Origin: Cytophagaceae bacterium SCN 52-12
GTDB lineage: Bacteria; Bacteroidota; Bacteroidia; Cytophagales; Spirosomataceae
Direction of reading: 5' to 3'
Length of the DNA: 34,061 bases
Assembly: GCA_001724175.1 (NCBI GenBank)
Contig: MEDT01000058.1
Coordinates: 1 to 34,061 of the forward strand
The stretch's first letter is position 1; the number at the start of each line of letters is the position of its first letter. The position numbers and the translations under genes are program-made. Of this stretch, positions 7,998 through 17,542 are shown in pieces. The notes beneath the pieces are model-generated. The model saw only the letters and a program-made list of their open reading frames with translations, did no database searches and was not told the DNA's origin.

Positions 7998-9809
7998 CTA
8001 CCACCCGGGATTCTGCACCAGCTCGGGGTTGGCGAGCAGTTCAGATTGGGGAATAGGCATACGGTAGAGTCTCTCATTAAAATACCGGTTGTCGATTGCC
8101 CTGATCTGGTATTCCATGGTACCGTCTTTTTTGTAGATCGGGATCTGCCCCTGGATCTCCGTATCAGGAATATCCTTCCAGCGGCGGAAATCCCAGAAGC
8201 GATGTTCCTCGAAAGAAAGCTCGACACGCCGCTCATGTTTTATCTTTTCCCTCATCTGGTCTTTCGACAAACCGGCGGGTACGGGAGGCATGCCGCCTTT
8301 CAGCCCCATATATTCCGCCCTGCCTTCCGGGTATTTGGCTCTTTCGCGGACTTCGTTCAGGGCCTGGAGCGCCGTTTTGCCTATGCCGAGCGCGTCTGAT
8401 TCGGGACCATAGGCCTCGTTCATGGCTTCAGCATAATTCAGCAATACCTCGGCATAACGGAAATATGCGAAGTTCTGATGCACCCTCGGCCCTCCGCCGG
8501 GGTTGCGCGCATCCCAGGTCACGTTGAGGGTCGGATCTGCAAATTTGATGACGTATGCGAACGAATTATAACCCTGATTGGCGATCAGGTAGCCCATATT
8601 ATGGGCCCCGGATTTGTTATGTCCAGGCTCCGGGTTCCCGAATTCTGCCGTCTTACCCAGTATCCGGGAGCCGTTGACCACGAAATCGCGGTAGAACCTG
8701 GGATCCCGGTTTTTGAACGGATCCTGTAAGTCGTAGCCCGATGCCGGATCTTCAGGTAGGTAGGCCGCCCCGTTTTTGAGGATCTCGTACTGTTTCACCA
8801 GGTTATAAGAAGCCTGGGTCACGCCGCCTATCCCGTAGGCGCCCGAGCCGTTATATAAGGTATAGGGCACGTGTGTAGCGCTGTGGTAGTTCATCGGTTC
8901 CTGCATACGGGCAAAAATGACTTCGGAGTTCTGGCGGGTCAGGAAAAGCGTTGCGATGTCGGGATGCAGCGAATAGACATTCATGCTGATCACATCCCCG
9001 GCGGCCTTCGCGGCTTCCTGCCATTTGGCGATATCGTATTTGCCGCTGTACGGAGTAGCTTCGGGATTCGAAGGGTCGTTCCAGAGCGGGCTGGCCGAAT
9101 AGAGGCGCATCCTGGCTTTCAGGGCGAGGGCAGCTCCTTTGGTCGCTCTTCCCAGCTCATTGTCGGGGTGAACGGCCGGCAGGTCTGCCGCCGCTTCGTC
9201 GCACAGTTGGGTGATGTATGCGATGGTCTCGTCGAAAGTGCTCCTGGGAAGAAGCAGGTTATCAGACGAAGGAGAAGCGACTTCTTTTATAAGCGGCAGC
9301 CCGCCGAATTGTTTGGTAAGCTCGGCAAAGTTGAACGCCAGCAGGAATTTAGCCTCCGCCTTACGTATTTTCCGGGTATTCTCGCTGAAGTTGTATTGCG
9401 GGTCGACCGGCACGTTGTCTATGTGAGACAGGAAGAGATTGCATGCCCTGATAGCGCTGAAGCTGTTTATCCAGTCGTTATACCAGAACATATTGGTAGA
9501 TGCCGGCGTCATCGCTCCGGAGTTGAATATCCTTACGTTATCACTACCGCCAAGGATTGTCGTGCCGTCGTCGGAAGCGACGTCGAGATGGGCGAGGTTT
9601 CTCCACCGCGGACCGGCGAAGTCAGTATGTGCCAGTATCGGGAGAATCTGCCTGTAGATGTCTACCAGGAAACGCTCGCTGTATTGAGGACTTCCGAAAA
9701 CGTCCTGCTCCGTCAGTCCCGTCGTGACGGGATCCAGCAGGTCGTCACCATCCATGGTACAGGAAGCCAGGCAAATGGAAAGGACTCCGAGCTTTAATAA
9801 TGTCTTCAT
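7998..9809 (-). CDS. SusD/RagB-family outer-membrane lipoprotein (set 1)
   Basis: A 603-residue SusD-like protein, the surface-exposed substrate-binding lid of a SusCD importer. The start at 9809 gives a lipoprotein signal ending in the lipobox LASC (lipidated Cys17) followed by acidic residues; an upstream ATG at 9854 would bury the signal and is rejected. Family landmarks include KAEAKFLLAFNFAELTKQFGGLPLI, the GAALALKARMRLYSASPLWND helix, FAYFRYAEVLLNYAEAMNEAYGP, the KHERRVELSFEEHRFWDFRRWK block and the typical C-terminus QNPGW. It pairs with the SusC gene upstream, but 106 bases separate them instead of the 13-17 seen in the other two pairs. That spacer holds a heptameric inverted repeat. 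The substrate cannot be deduced. Confidence 0.95.
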   Translation of the reverse strand: MKTLLKLGVLSICLASCTMDGDDLLDPVTTGLTEQDVFGSPQYSERFLVDIYRQILPILAHTDFAGPRWRNLAHLDVASDDGTTILGGSDNVRIFNSGAMTPASTNMFWYNDWINSFSAIRACNLFLSHIDNVPVDPQYNFSENTRKIRKAEAKFLLAFNFAELTKQFGGLPLIKEVASPSSDNLLLPRSTFDETIAYITQLCDEAAADLPAVHPDNELGRATKGAALALKARMRLYSASPLWNDPSNPEATPYSGKYDIAKWQEAAKAAGDVISMNVYSLHPDIATLFLTRQNSEVIFARMQEPMNYHSATHVPYTLYNGSGAYGIGGVTQASYNLVKQYEILKNGAAYLPEDPASGYDLQDPFKNRDPRFYRDFVVNGSRILGKTAEFGNPEPGHNKSGAHNMGYLIANQGYNSFAYVIKFADPTLNVTWDARNPGGGPRVHQNFAYFRYAEVLLNYAEAMNEAYGPESDALGIGKTALQALNEVRERAKYPEGRAEYMGLKGGMPPVPAGLSKDQMREKIKHERRVELSFEEHRFWDFRRWKDIPDTEIQGQIPIYKKDGTMEYQIRAIDNRYFNERLYRMPIPQSELLANPELVQNPGW

Positions 9810-9824
9810 CTGAAAAAAGGTTTG

Positions 9825-9912
9825 AGCTGTTAGCCGTAAGGTGTTAGCACTCATTTATCGCCGGTTTGTGTGGCGCTAAGGCCTAAAACCTAAAACTTTA
9901 CGGCTCATGGCT
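9825..9912. repeat. Inverted arms of degenerate 7-base repeats in the susC-susD spacer
   Basis: From 9825 the + strand reads four 7-base units: AGCTGTT, AGCCGTA, AGGTGTT, AGCACTC. On the - strand from 9912, six more units run inward: AGCCATG, AGCCGTA, AAGTTTT, AGGTTTT, AGGCCTT, AGCGCCA. The two arms can pair (9832-9847 with 9890-9905, 14 of 16 bases). All units begin with A followed by G or A. The same unit type recurs at 19447-19502. Confidence 0.6.
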
Positions 9913-9915
9913 ATG

Positions 9916-12900
9916 TTAAAATGTTGCGTTTATACCAATTGCATAAAACTTATTCTGGGGAGAATATGCTCCTGTACCTGCTCCGTTGGCAGATCCTCTC
10001 GCAGTGAAATATTCGGGGTCTACATTGTATTTCCCGAGATGATCGAATGTCAGCAGGTTAGAACCGTTGACAAATATCCTCAAAGCCGACATGCCGACCT
10101 TCTGGATCAGGGAAGCAGGCAGGTTGTAGCCGATCTCGGCGGTTTTCAGACGCAGGTATTCGGCGTTCAGCAGATTGAAGGTCGATGCCTCGCGGGTATA
10201 CGAAGAGCCTCCTACCTGCAGCGACGGATAAGTGGCGGTCGCACGGGTGTCGAGCCCCATGTCAGGATTGTATACCCAGCGCCCCTCCTTGTGGAACGGC
10301 TGTACGTTGGGGCCGAATTCGAAGCTCAGGGGCCCTGATAGCCGCATGTTGACATTGGATGCCCCCTGCCAGAAGGTAGACAGGTAGAAGCTTTTGTAGT
10401 CGAGGCTCAGGTTAAAGCCGAATATTTTCTCCGGTATATCCGGGTAGCCGATGTAGGAACGATCGAAGGCATCGATGATCCCGTCGCCGTTGAGATCCTT
10501 AAACATCAGGTCGCCGGGAATCGGCGCAGCCCCTGCCGGTTTGGGAATGTCGGGGTTCGAAAGGTCGGGGAGATCGTAGAATTTACCCGTCCATATATAG
10601 CCCATAGGCCGCCCGATCGGGTTGCCGGCGCGGACCTGGTAGGGGTATTTCTGCGGCACTTCGGCGATATAGTTGATGGTGTTGCGGACAAAAGTGTAGT
10701 TGGCTCCGATCGTAAAGCCGAGCTTCCCGATCTGGTCGTTATAGGCAGCCTCCAGCTCGTAACCGCGGTTGGTGACCCGCCCGATGTTCAGCGCGGGAAG
10801 CTTCGAGGAAATAAGGCCGGTATAAAGCGGCAGATCCTCTCTCCTGGCCAGTACATTGTTCCGTTTTTCCCGGAAGAATTCGAACGTAAAGGTCAGGCGG
10901 CTTTTGAAGAAGCGCATGTCCGCACCGATATTCGATTTTTTGGCAATTTCCCATGATACCTGGTCATTTCCCAGGGGCCCTTCGATAAGTCCGACCTGGG
11001 CGACCGGAGAAGTTCCCAGCGAGAAATAGCTGGGGTTGGTGTTGGAAGATCCCGGCTGCGGCGGATCGGTAAATTCATACCGGTACAGGTATTGGAAGCC
11101 GGCGATCTGGTCGTTGCCCACTTCGCCGTAAGATCCGCGTACTTTCAGGAAATCGATGAATTTCAGGTTGTCCTTAATGAACCCTTCTTCAGAGATGACC
11201 CAACCCAGGGCGGCAGCCGGGAAGAGCGCATATCTTTTGTGCTTGCTGAACCGGTCTGAACCGTTGTAGCCCATATTCGCTTCTACAAGATATTTATCCC
11301 GGAATGCGTAGGTAACCCTTCCCGAAACACCCCTGAAAGAGTTGGGCACGGCGTAATGCGCTTCGTTGGTGTTCTGTATGAATACCGCCATTGCAGTGAC
11401 GTTATGCTTTTCGGCGAACAACCGCTCGTAGTTAACGGACGCTTCCACGTACTGGGTCCGGTTGTAATCCTGGAATGCGTTATTGAGCGAGTAGGACGGG
11501 ATGATCGCGGCCCGGTGCATGGTATAGGTGTCCGAAGAAGGGTTGTATCGCCATATATCGGGCTGCGCATAGAAGTACTTGGTCGAGCCGGAGCCGAAAG
11601 AGTTGGCATATTTACCCCTGAAAGAAAGTCCCTGTGTGAGGAAATCGAGTTTTTGGGTCAGGGCGAAGTTGGCTTCCAGCGTATTGAACAAGCGACGATA
11701 AAAACCGCCGTCATACAGGTCGGACAGGGAGTTCCAGCCTACCACGCCGTCGCCGGCGGCATAGGTGCCGTTCGGGTTATAAAGCGGGCTCGTATTGGGC
11801 AGGCGGTTCACGATATCGCCCCATGCCGTGCCGTTCACCCGCTGCCCGCTGCTCTCACCTTTGGCAGCAAAGTTGAGGTCGTTGATACGGGCATTGACCT
11901 TTACGTCGAGCTGCGTGGTAGGCGTAATGGTGAAATCGAGGTTGCTGCGCAGGTTGAAGCGCCGGTAGTTGTATTTGTTTTGCTCGCTGGCGACAAACAG
12001 CCCGCCCGCCTGGTTGTACTCGCCCGAAATATAGTACCTTACTTTTTCAGTACCGCCGGTCACATTGGCGACGTGCTGCTGCTCGGTAGTGTATTTTTTT
12101 ACCAGCAGATCATACCAGTTCACATCCGGGTGGGTAAAAGGCTGGTCGCCGCGGCGGTAGTGCTCCAGGTCCTCGTCAGTATAAACAGGAGTGAGCCCGA
12201 CGTTGCGCCTGGCTTCGTTGTGAAGGTAGGCGTAGTCATATGAACCGAGAAATTTCGGGAACTTAAGCGGCTGCAGCACTCTCAGCTGGCTGATCACATT
12301 GACCTTCGGCTTTCCTATTTTTCCCCTTCGGGTAGTGATCAGGATCACCCCGTTGGCGCCGCGTACCCCGTATACCGCGGTAGCCGATGCATCTTTCAGC
12401 ACGCTGAACTGCTCGATATCTTCGGGGTTGATGCGGGAGAATGATCCTTCCACACCATCGATCAGCACCAGCGGCGATTGCCCGTTGGTGGTCGCCTTGC
12501 CTCGTATGAAAAACTGGGCGTCGTCTTCGGTGCCATTGGTGTAGCGGTTTTGTGTACCGCCGATAGCGCCGTCCATCATGCGGGTGACCACGCCCGGGAT
12601 CCTGCCGCCTATGGCGTTGGTCAGGTTACTCGGGGAGGCCTTACGAAGCTCGGCCATATCTACGTTGGCCACGGCCCCGACGAGGCTGGCCTTTTTCTGG
12701 GTTCCGAAGCCAACTACCACGATTTCATCAAGCGACTGGTTGCTTTCCACCAGGCTGACGTCTATCCGGCTTCTTCCCTGGATAGGCACTCTCTGGGTTT
12801 CGAAGCCTACGAAAGAAAAAATGAGCACCGACTCATTGTCGTTAGGCGTGATCGTATACTTGCCGTCGGTATCGGTCATTGTCCCGATATTGGTTCCGTT

Positions 12901-13029
12901 CACGAGTATGCTTACACCCGGCAGCGCCGATCCGCTGTGGTCTCTGACGGTACCGCTTATCTGCCGTACCTGGGCGAGCACACTGCCGAGGCTTATCTGA
13001 AGCAACAGGAGTATTATATATTTCTTCAT
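9916..13029 (-). CDS. SusC/RagA-family TonB-dependent outer-membrane receptor (set 1)
   Basis: A 1037-residue SusC-like importer. In order it has a signal peptide (about residues 1-19), a carboxypeptidase D-regulatory-like domain (about 22-105, ISGTVRDHSGSALPGVSILVNGTNIGT), a TonB-box-like stretch DEIVVVGFGTQKK, the plug domain with the SusC signature SVLKDASATAVYGVRGANGVILITT, and a long barrel. A DLNGDGIIDAFD segment near residue 850 is the usual calcium-type loop of SusC proteins. It imports substrate across the outer membrane with TonB energy, with the SusD at 7998-9809 as its lid. It starts 17 bases after the preceding SusD, so the four genes of this tandem set are probably one transcript. 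The full domain complement contrasts with the SusC of set 2. Confidence 0.96.
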   Translation of the reverse strand: MKKYIILLLLQISLGSVLAQVRQISGTVRDHSGSALPGVSILVNGTNIGTMTDTDGKYTITPNDNESVLIFSFVGFETQRVPIQGRSRIDVSLVESNQSLDEIVVVGFGTQKKASLVGAVANVDMAELRKASPSNLTNAIGGRIPGVVTRMMDGAIGGTQNRYTNGTEDDAQFFIRGKATTNGQSPLVLIDGVEGSFSRINPEDIEQFSVLKDASATAVYGVRGANGVILITTRRGKIGKPKVNVISQLRVLQPLKFPKFLGSYDYAYLHNEARRNVGLTPVYTDEDLEHYRRGDQPFTHPDVNWYDLLVKKYTTEQQHVANVTGGTEKVRYYISGEYNQAGGLFVASEQNKYNYRRFNLRSNLDFTITPTTQLDVKVNARINDLNFAAKGESSGQRVNGTAWGDIVNRLPNTSPLYNPNGTYAAGDGVVGWNSLSDLYDGGFYRRLFNTLEANFALTQKLDFLTQGLSFRGKYANSFGSGSTKYFYAQPDIWRYNPSSDTYTMHRAAIIPSYSLNNAFQDYNRTQYVEASVNYERLFAEKHNVTAMAVFIQNTNEAHYAVPNSFRGVSGRVTYAFRDKYLVEANMGYNGSDRFSKHKRYALFPAAALGWVISEEGFIKDNLKFIDFLKVRGSYGEVGNDQIAGFQYLYRYEFTDPPQPGSSNTNPSYFSLGTSPVAQVGLIEGPLGNDQVSWEIAKKSNIGADMRFFKSRLTFTFEFFREKRNNVLARREDLPLYTGLISSKLPALNIGRVTNRGYELEAAYNDQIGKLGFTIGANYTFVRNTINYIAEVPQKYPYQVRAGNPIGRPMGYIWTGKFYDLPDLSNPDIPKPAGAAPIPGDLMFKDLNGDGIIDAFDRSYIGYPDIPEKIFGFNLSLDYKSFYLSTFWQGASNVNMRLSGPLSFEFGPNVQPFHKEGRWVYNPDMGLDTRATATYPSLQVGGSSYTREASTFNLLNAEYLRLKTAEIGYNLPASLIQKVGMSALRIFVNGSNLLTFDHLGKYNVDPEYFTARGSANGAGTGAYSPQNKFYAIGINATF

Positions 13030-13046
13030 ATTTGAAAATTATTTTA

Positions 13047-14711
13047 CTACCAACCCGGATTTTGGTTTAAGCTTGAATTTCTGCTGATTTCTTCCTGCGG
13101 GAAGGGGTAGAAATACATCTTGGGATTAAACACCCTGTTTTCTACCGTTTGCACGCTGTAGCTAAACTCCGAATCGCCGGTTTTGACGATTTTCAGCCCT
13201 GTCACCGGCTTGGTAAGGACTTCCTCGGCCAGCTTCCATCTCCTGAGATCCATATGGCGGTGCTCCTCGAATGCGAGCTCTATCCTTCTTTCCCTGCGTA
13301 TGGCATCTCTCATTTCTTCTTTGGTTTTGGCAGACGGGACGGACTGGTTACCGGTCAGGCCGGCTCTGTTGCGTATAAGCGTGAGGGCCTGCCGGGCGCT
13401 CATGGAATAAGCCGCAGGGGCGTCAGGTCCGTAGGCTTCGTTCATCGCTTCCGCATAATTAAGCAGGACTTCGGCATACCGGAACAACGGGAAGCAGTGA
13501 TCGGCTACCCCCGTGGGCGCCACAAAACGGGCGTTCTGGCTGAGGAATTTTCTCAGGTAGAAGCCGGTGCGGGTGGCGTTGATGGTCTGGAGGTCTTTGC
13601 CGCCTTCGAAAGTATCTATCGTGGTGCCCATCCAGGAAGACCCGTTATACAATATGCTCTTGGCAAAGCGGGGGTCGCGGTTTGCAAAAGGATCGGCGGC
13701 ATGCTCGGGGTTATTCCAGTCGAAAGGCGTACCGTCTATGCGCTCATAAGCATTGACGAGGTTCAGGCTGGGATTGGTGCCGCCGCGGCCTCCTACCAGG
13801 CTGACCGGGCCGTTCAGCTGCTCGATGGTATTGCTGCGGACTTCCATTTTGGAGAAGATAATCTCCTTGTTGCCTGCAAGCGTATTGAAGAAGGCGTCGT
13901 AGCCGGTGCCGGCCGTATAGAGATCATATACCTTGGCTCCGGCGTTGGTAAGGCTGATGACCTGCTCGGCTGCTGCCGCAGCCTCCGCCCATTTGCTCAC
14001 GTCCGACGAAGTGTTGTGCAGCGGACTGGCGGCATACAGCAGCACCCGGGCTTTCAGCGCCATGGCTGCTCCTCTGGTAGCCCGGCCGAAATCCGAAGTC
14101 GGGTACACAATATTTAAAAGCGGGATGGCCTCGTCGCACAGCGACACGATGTACCGGACGCATTCGTCATAACTGCTTTTCGGTATGTTCAGGTCGTCGG
14201 AAGGCTTGAGGCTCCTCTGGATCAGCGGGTAGCCGCCGTATCTTTTCAGGAGCTCGAAATTGAGCAGGGCTCTGACAAACAGCACCTGGCCATAATGCAC
14301 GTCGCGGTCTGCCTTACCCATCACTGCATCTACAATATTCGGGTGTATTTCTTCGGAATAGACGAATGTAGCCCTGATACCGGCATACAGCGCCGAAAAA
14401 AGGTCGTCCCGCTGGGTAGCCGGGGTAGTGCCCCACGACCCTGTGCCCCATAGCTCGGCTTCCGAGCCGCGGGCCGCGTTTACGGCTTCGTCGGTGGCGG
14501 CGGCTACCATGGAGCTGCCGCCCAGGCGATTGTAGCCTCCCGGGATATGGGTATAAAGCCGGTTGACCATCTGCGTGATGAGAACTACGTTCCCGTATAC
14601 GATATCGGGGCTGACGTATTGGACGGGCTCGTTCTGTATGGTCTCATTGGAGCAGGACGTCAAAACGGCGACGATCGTCAGCGATGCTAAAAAGTATTTA
14701 AATGCTTTCAT
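13047..14711 (-). CDS. SusD/RagB-family outer-membrane lipoprotein (set 2)
   Basis: A 554-residue SusD-like lipoprotein. The N-terminus MKAFKYFLASLTIVAVLTSC gives a lipobox with Cys20. Typical elements are VLFVRALLNFELLKRYGGYPLIQ, RGAAMALKARVLLYAASPLHN, FPLFRYAEVLLNYAEAMNEAYGP, RRERRIELAFEEHRHMDLRRWK and the closing NQNPGW. It is clearly a paralogue of the set 1 SusD in the C-terminal half but differs in the N-terminal binding region, which suggests a related but different ligand. It lies between two susC genes with 17-base gaps on each side, so its partner is probably the SusC transcribed just before it (14729-17542). Confidence 0.95.
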   Translation of the reverse strand: MKAFKYFLASLTIVAVLTSCSNETIQNEPVQYVSPDIVYGNVVLITQMVNRLYTHIPGGYNRLGGSSMVAAATDEAVNAARGSEAELWGTGSWGTTPATQRDDLFSALYAGIRATFVYSEEIHPNIVDAVMGKADRDVHYGQVLFVRALLNFELLKRYGGYPLIQRSLKPSDDLNIPKSSYDECVRYIVSLCDEAIPLLNIVYPTSDFGRATRGAAMALKARVLLYAASPLHNTSSDVSKWAEAAAAAEQVISLTNAGAKVYDLYTAGTGYDAFFNTLAGNKEIIFSKMEVRSNTIEQLNGPVSLVGGRGGTNPSLNLVNAYERIDGTPFDWNNPEHAADPFANRDPRFAKSILYNGSSWMGTTIDTFEGGKDLQTINATRTGFYLRKFLSQNARFVAPTGVADHCFPLFRYAEVLLNYAEAMNEAYGPDAPAAYSMSARQALTLIRNRAGLTGNQSVPSAKTKEEMRDAIRRERRIELAFEEHRHMDLRRWKLAEEVLTKPVTGLKIVKTGDSEFSYSVQTVENRVFNPKMYFYPFPQEEISRNSSLNQNPGW

Positions 14712-14728
14712 ATGCTTCTGTGCCAGGT

Positions 14729-17542
14729 TTAAAATTTGGCTTGCAATCCTATGCTAAATGTCCTCAGTATCGGGTAGGCAATCCCGTTATCCTGTATCTC
14801 GGGATCTTTATGCTTCACCTTATCCCAGACGAGCAGGTTGTGGCCATTGACGAAGAGCCTCGCTCCTTTGAGCCAGAAATCTTCCGGCACCAGCGAATCG
14901 AAGGTGTAGCCAAGTTCCATGAACTTTAACCGGAGGAAGGAATTGTCCTGTACCCAGAAAGAGTTGTTTACAAAGTTATTGCGGTTGCTGAGGGTCAGGC
15001 GAGGGTATAAGGCATCCTGTCCGGCGCCGGGCGTCCAGCGGTTGAGGTGCTGCTCTACCACGTTCCCAGTCCGGTTATTGAATTCCCAGAAGGCGCTTCC
15101 CGAATTGTACGTCGTGCTTTTGTGGGTGCCCTGGAAGAAAACCCGCAGGTCAAATCCTTTGTAGCCCATTCCCAGTTGGGCGCCGTAATTTATCTGCGGT
15201 ATATTGGCATAGCCGATCTGGGTGATGTCGTTCTCGTCGATCACGTTATCGCCGTTGAGATCCTTGAATTTCAGGTCTCCCGGCTTCTGCGTTCCCAGGA
15301 TGGACTGGTCAGGCAGCGATGCGATATTGTCGTTTTCGGTGAAAAAGCGATCGAAGACATACCCCATCCTGGTATTAACCGGATGCCCCGTCTGGTACAT
15401 CCAGGGGTGCTCCCTGAGCTGCTCGGCCATGTAAACAATTTCATTTTTTACATTGGAATAGTGGATGTCGGCGAAGTAGGTGAAGTCTTTGACCGCATCG
15501 TTCCAGCTCATACGGGCTTCCCAGCCTTTGTTATTGAACTTCCCGTCGGGCGTGTTGATAGAAGCGCCGTAGGTAGCCGAAATGGCGTTGGCAATCAGGA
15601 TATCGGTATTCCGCTCACTGAAAATATCCGCCGAAAAAGACAGGCGGTTCCTGAGCACTGCCAGGTCGAGCCCGACGTTGGTCTTCAGGCTTTTTTCCCA
15701 GGTAATAAGCGGGTTGGCAATTTTACTCTCGTAAATACCGATTGTCGCTGCCGGCGTCGTTCCCAGCACTCCCCCCGAGCCGGATGCCTGCGTGTAGGCG
15801 CTGAGGTACTCGAAGTAGGTGTTGGCCGGTTTCCCGGTACGCCCGTAAGATGCTCTGAGCTTCAGGAAATCGATTCCTGAGTCTTCCAGGAAATTTTCTT
15901 CGGAGATGATCCATCCCCCGGAAACTGCCGGGAAGAAGCCGTACCGGCTGCCCTTCGGGTATTGCTCGCTTCCTTCGTAAGATGCCGCCAGGTCTAACAG
16001 GTAGCGGTTGTTGAACCGGTAGGAGAGCAAAGCTCTGGGCCCCTGGAAATTCTGGGTCAGGTTGAGCGACCGGGCCTCGTCGATCTGCTCGCGCCGGTAT
16101 TTGACCATGGCGGAAATATTGTGCTTCCCTAAGGCGCGGTCGTAGGTGAGGGAAAGCGAATGGTCGTAAAGGCGGACGATGCTGTTGTAATTTCCTGCGC
16201 TGGCGATAGGGCTGTCGAGCCCGATTTTGGTATACATGTTATCGCCCGGCAGGTACTGGTAAACCGCAAAGTTCTTGGTTCTGTTGATATAGAATTCGGT
16301 GAAGCTTGTAAACCCGATGTCGCCTTTCAGCTTCAATCCTTTTACCAGGCCGTCCAGGTCGTACTGCAGCTCGGTCAGGCTTGAGAAGGAAGTGGTCAGG
16401 TAATTGGAGTAGCCGCGGTGGTTCAGCAGCCCGTAGGGGTTGTTCCGGTAGTCGTTGGTCCCGGCCATCGATCCGTCTTTATTGAAAACCGGGTGCGCAT
16501 TGGCAGGCAGGGCGTAAAGCGCGCCGAACAGCGACTCGTCGTAGCTGGCCGAGTAGGCGCCGGGGGCGTTACGCTTGTCTCTTTTGGCACGGATATCGGT
16601 CATGACCGAGAAGTTCTTGCCAATATTGATTTCGACGCCGGCACGTGCGCTCATCACGTTGATGTTGGTATTGGTGTTGTAGGTGTTAACGCTCTTGTCC
16701 ACGTTGAAGATGCCGCCGTCTGTCAGGTAGCTTCCCGAAAAGAAATACCGGGCAACCTTGCTTCCCCCGCTTATATTCAGGTTGTTGCGGGTCTGGAAAG
16801 ATTGCTTTTTCAGAAATTCGCCGGTCCAGTCCACATTCGGGTATAAATACGGGTCGGATCCGCTTCGGTAGGCCTGTAGCGCAGTATTGTCGTATGGCGC
16901 TACTGCATCGGGGTCGTCGTTGAGCACCGCCTCGTTATAGAGGGTGGCGTAGTTGTACGCATCGAGAAACCTGGGGATTCTGGTGGGCTGCTGCAGGGAA
17001 GTCTGAACGTTGTAGTTGACCCTGATAGGGCCATCGTGTCCTCTTTTTGTCGTAATCAGGATGATCCCATTGGTGGAGTTCATCCCGTACAGCGCCGTCG
17101 CCGCCGCATCTTTCAGAACAGAAATGCTTTCGATGTCGTAGGGATCCAGCATGGCTGCGTCGTCTCTCCGGCCGTTGACGAGCACGAGGGGCGCGTTGGT
17201 CCCTCTGAAAGAATGCGCGCCCCTGACCAGCATGGTTGAATTTTCCGAACCCGGGACTCCGTCCATCTGTATGACGCTGAGCCCGGGGAGGCGTCCTGCG
17301 AGAGCGTTCAACCGGTTGCTTCCGGGAACAGTGTTAAGCTCTTCGCCTGAAATGAAGGAGACGGCCCCGGTCAGGTAGCGGGAGTCGACCTTCCTGCCCA
17401 GCAATGCTACCTTAGCGGAGTCATTGGGCAGATGTGCATATCCGCCTGGTTTCTGCGCTGCCAGATCCGGACCGGAAAGGGACAGCGACGCGAAAGCAGC
17501 CGGAAAAGCGTAGCGAAAAAAAGTAAATTTTCTTTTTGTCAT
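14729..17542 (-). CDS. SusC/RagA-family TonB-dependent receptor lacking the N-terminal regulatory-like domain (set 2)
   Basis: A 937-residue SusC-like receptor, about 100 residues shorter than its neighbour. After an N-terminal signal-like segment (about 1-29, ending in LAAQ) it goes almost directly to the plug: ISGEELNTVPGSNRLNALAGRLPGLSVIQ, then SVLKDAAATALYGMNSTNGIILITT. The carboxypeptidase D-regulatory-like domain found in set 1 is absent, and no clear TonB box replaces it; LLGRKVDSRYLTGAVSFISG is what stands there. The barrel includes the KDLNGDNVIDENDITQIGY loop. The start at 17542 is used because it gives the signal peptide. It is first in the tandem susC-susD-susC-susD set and follows a 357-base spacer that probably holds its promoter or an attenuator. 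Confidence 0.93.
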   Translation of the reverse strand: MTKRKFTFFRYAFPAAFASLSLSGPDLAAQKPGGYAHLPNDSAKVALLGRKVDSRYLTGAVSFISGEELNTVPGSNRLNALAGRLPGLSVIQMDGVPGSENSTMLVRGAHSFRGTNAPLVLVNGRRDDAAMLDPYDIESISVLKDAAATALYGMNSTNGIILITTKRGHDGPIRVNYNVQTSLQQPTRIPRFLDAYNYATLYNEAVLNDDPDAVAPYDNTALQAYRSGSDPYLYPNVDWTGEFLKKQSFQTRNNLNISGGSKVARYFFSGSYLTDGGIFNVDKSVNTYNTNTNINVMSARAGVEINIGKNFSVMTDIRAKRDKRNAPGAYSASYDESLFGALYALPANAHPVFNKDGSMAGTNDYRNNPYGLLNHRGYSNYLTTSFSSLTELQYDLDGLVKGLKLKGDIGFTSFTEFYINRTKNFAVYQYLPGDNMYTKIGLDSPIASAGNYNSIVRLYDHSLSLTYDRALGKHNISAMVKYRREQIDEARSLNLTQNFQGPRALLSYRFNNRYLLDLAASYEGSEQYPKGSRYGFFPAVSGGWIISEENFLEDSGIDFLKLRASYGRTGKPANTYFEYLSAYTQASGSGGVLGTTPAATIGIYESKIANPLITWEKSLKTNVGLDLAVLRNRLSFSADIFSERNTDILIANAISATYGASINTPDGKFNNKGWEARMSWNDAVKDFTYFADIHYSNVKNEIVYMAEQLREHPWMYQTGHPVNTRMGYVFDRFFTENDNIASLPDQSILGTQKPGDLKFKDLNGDNVIDENDITQIGYANIPQINYGAQLGMGYKGFDLRVFFQGTHKSTTYNSGSAFWEFNNRTGNVVEQHLNRWTPGAGQDALYPRLTLSNRNNFVNNSFWVQDNSFLRLKFMELGYTFDSLVPEDFWLKGARLFVNGHNLLVWDKVKHKDPEIQDNGIAYPILRTFSIGLQAKF

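Noticed and set aside
9810-9854. Upstream ATG start of the set 1 SusD
   Set aside because: It adds 15 residues before a perfect lipoprotein signal; the spacer there is repeat sequence.
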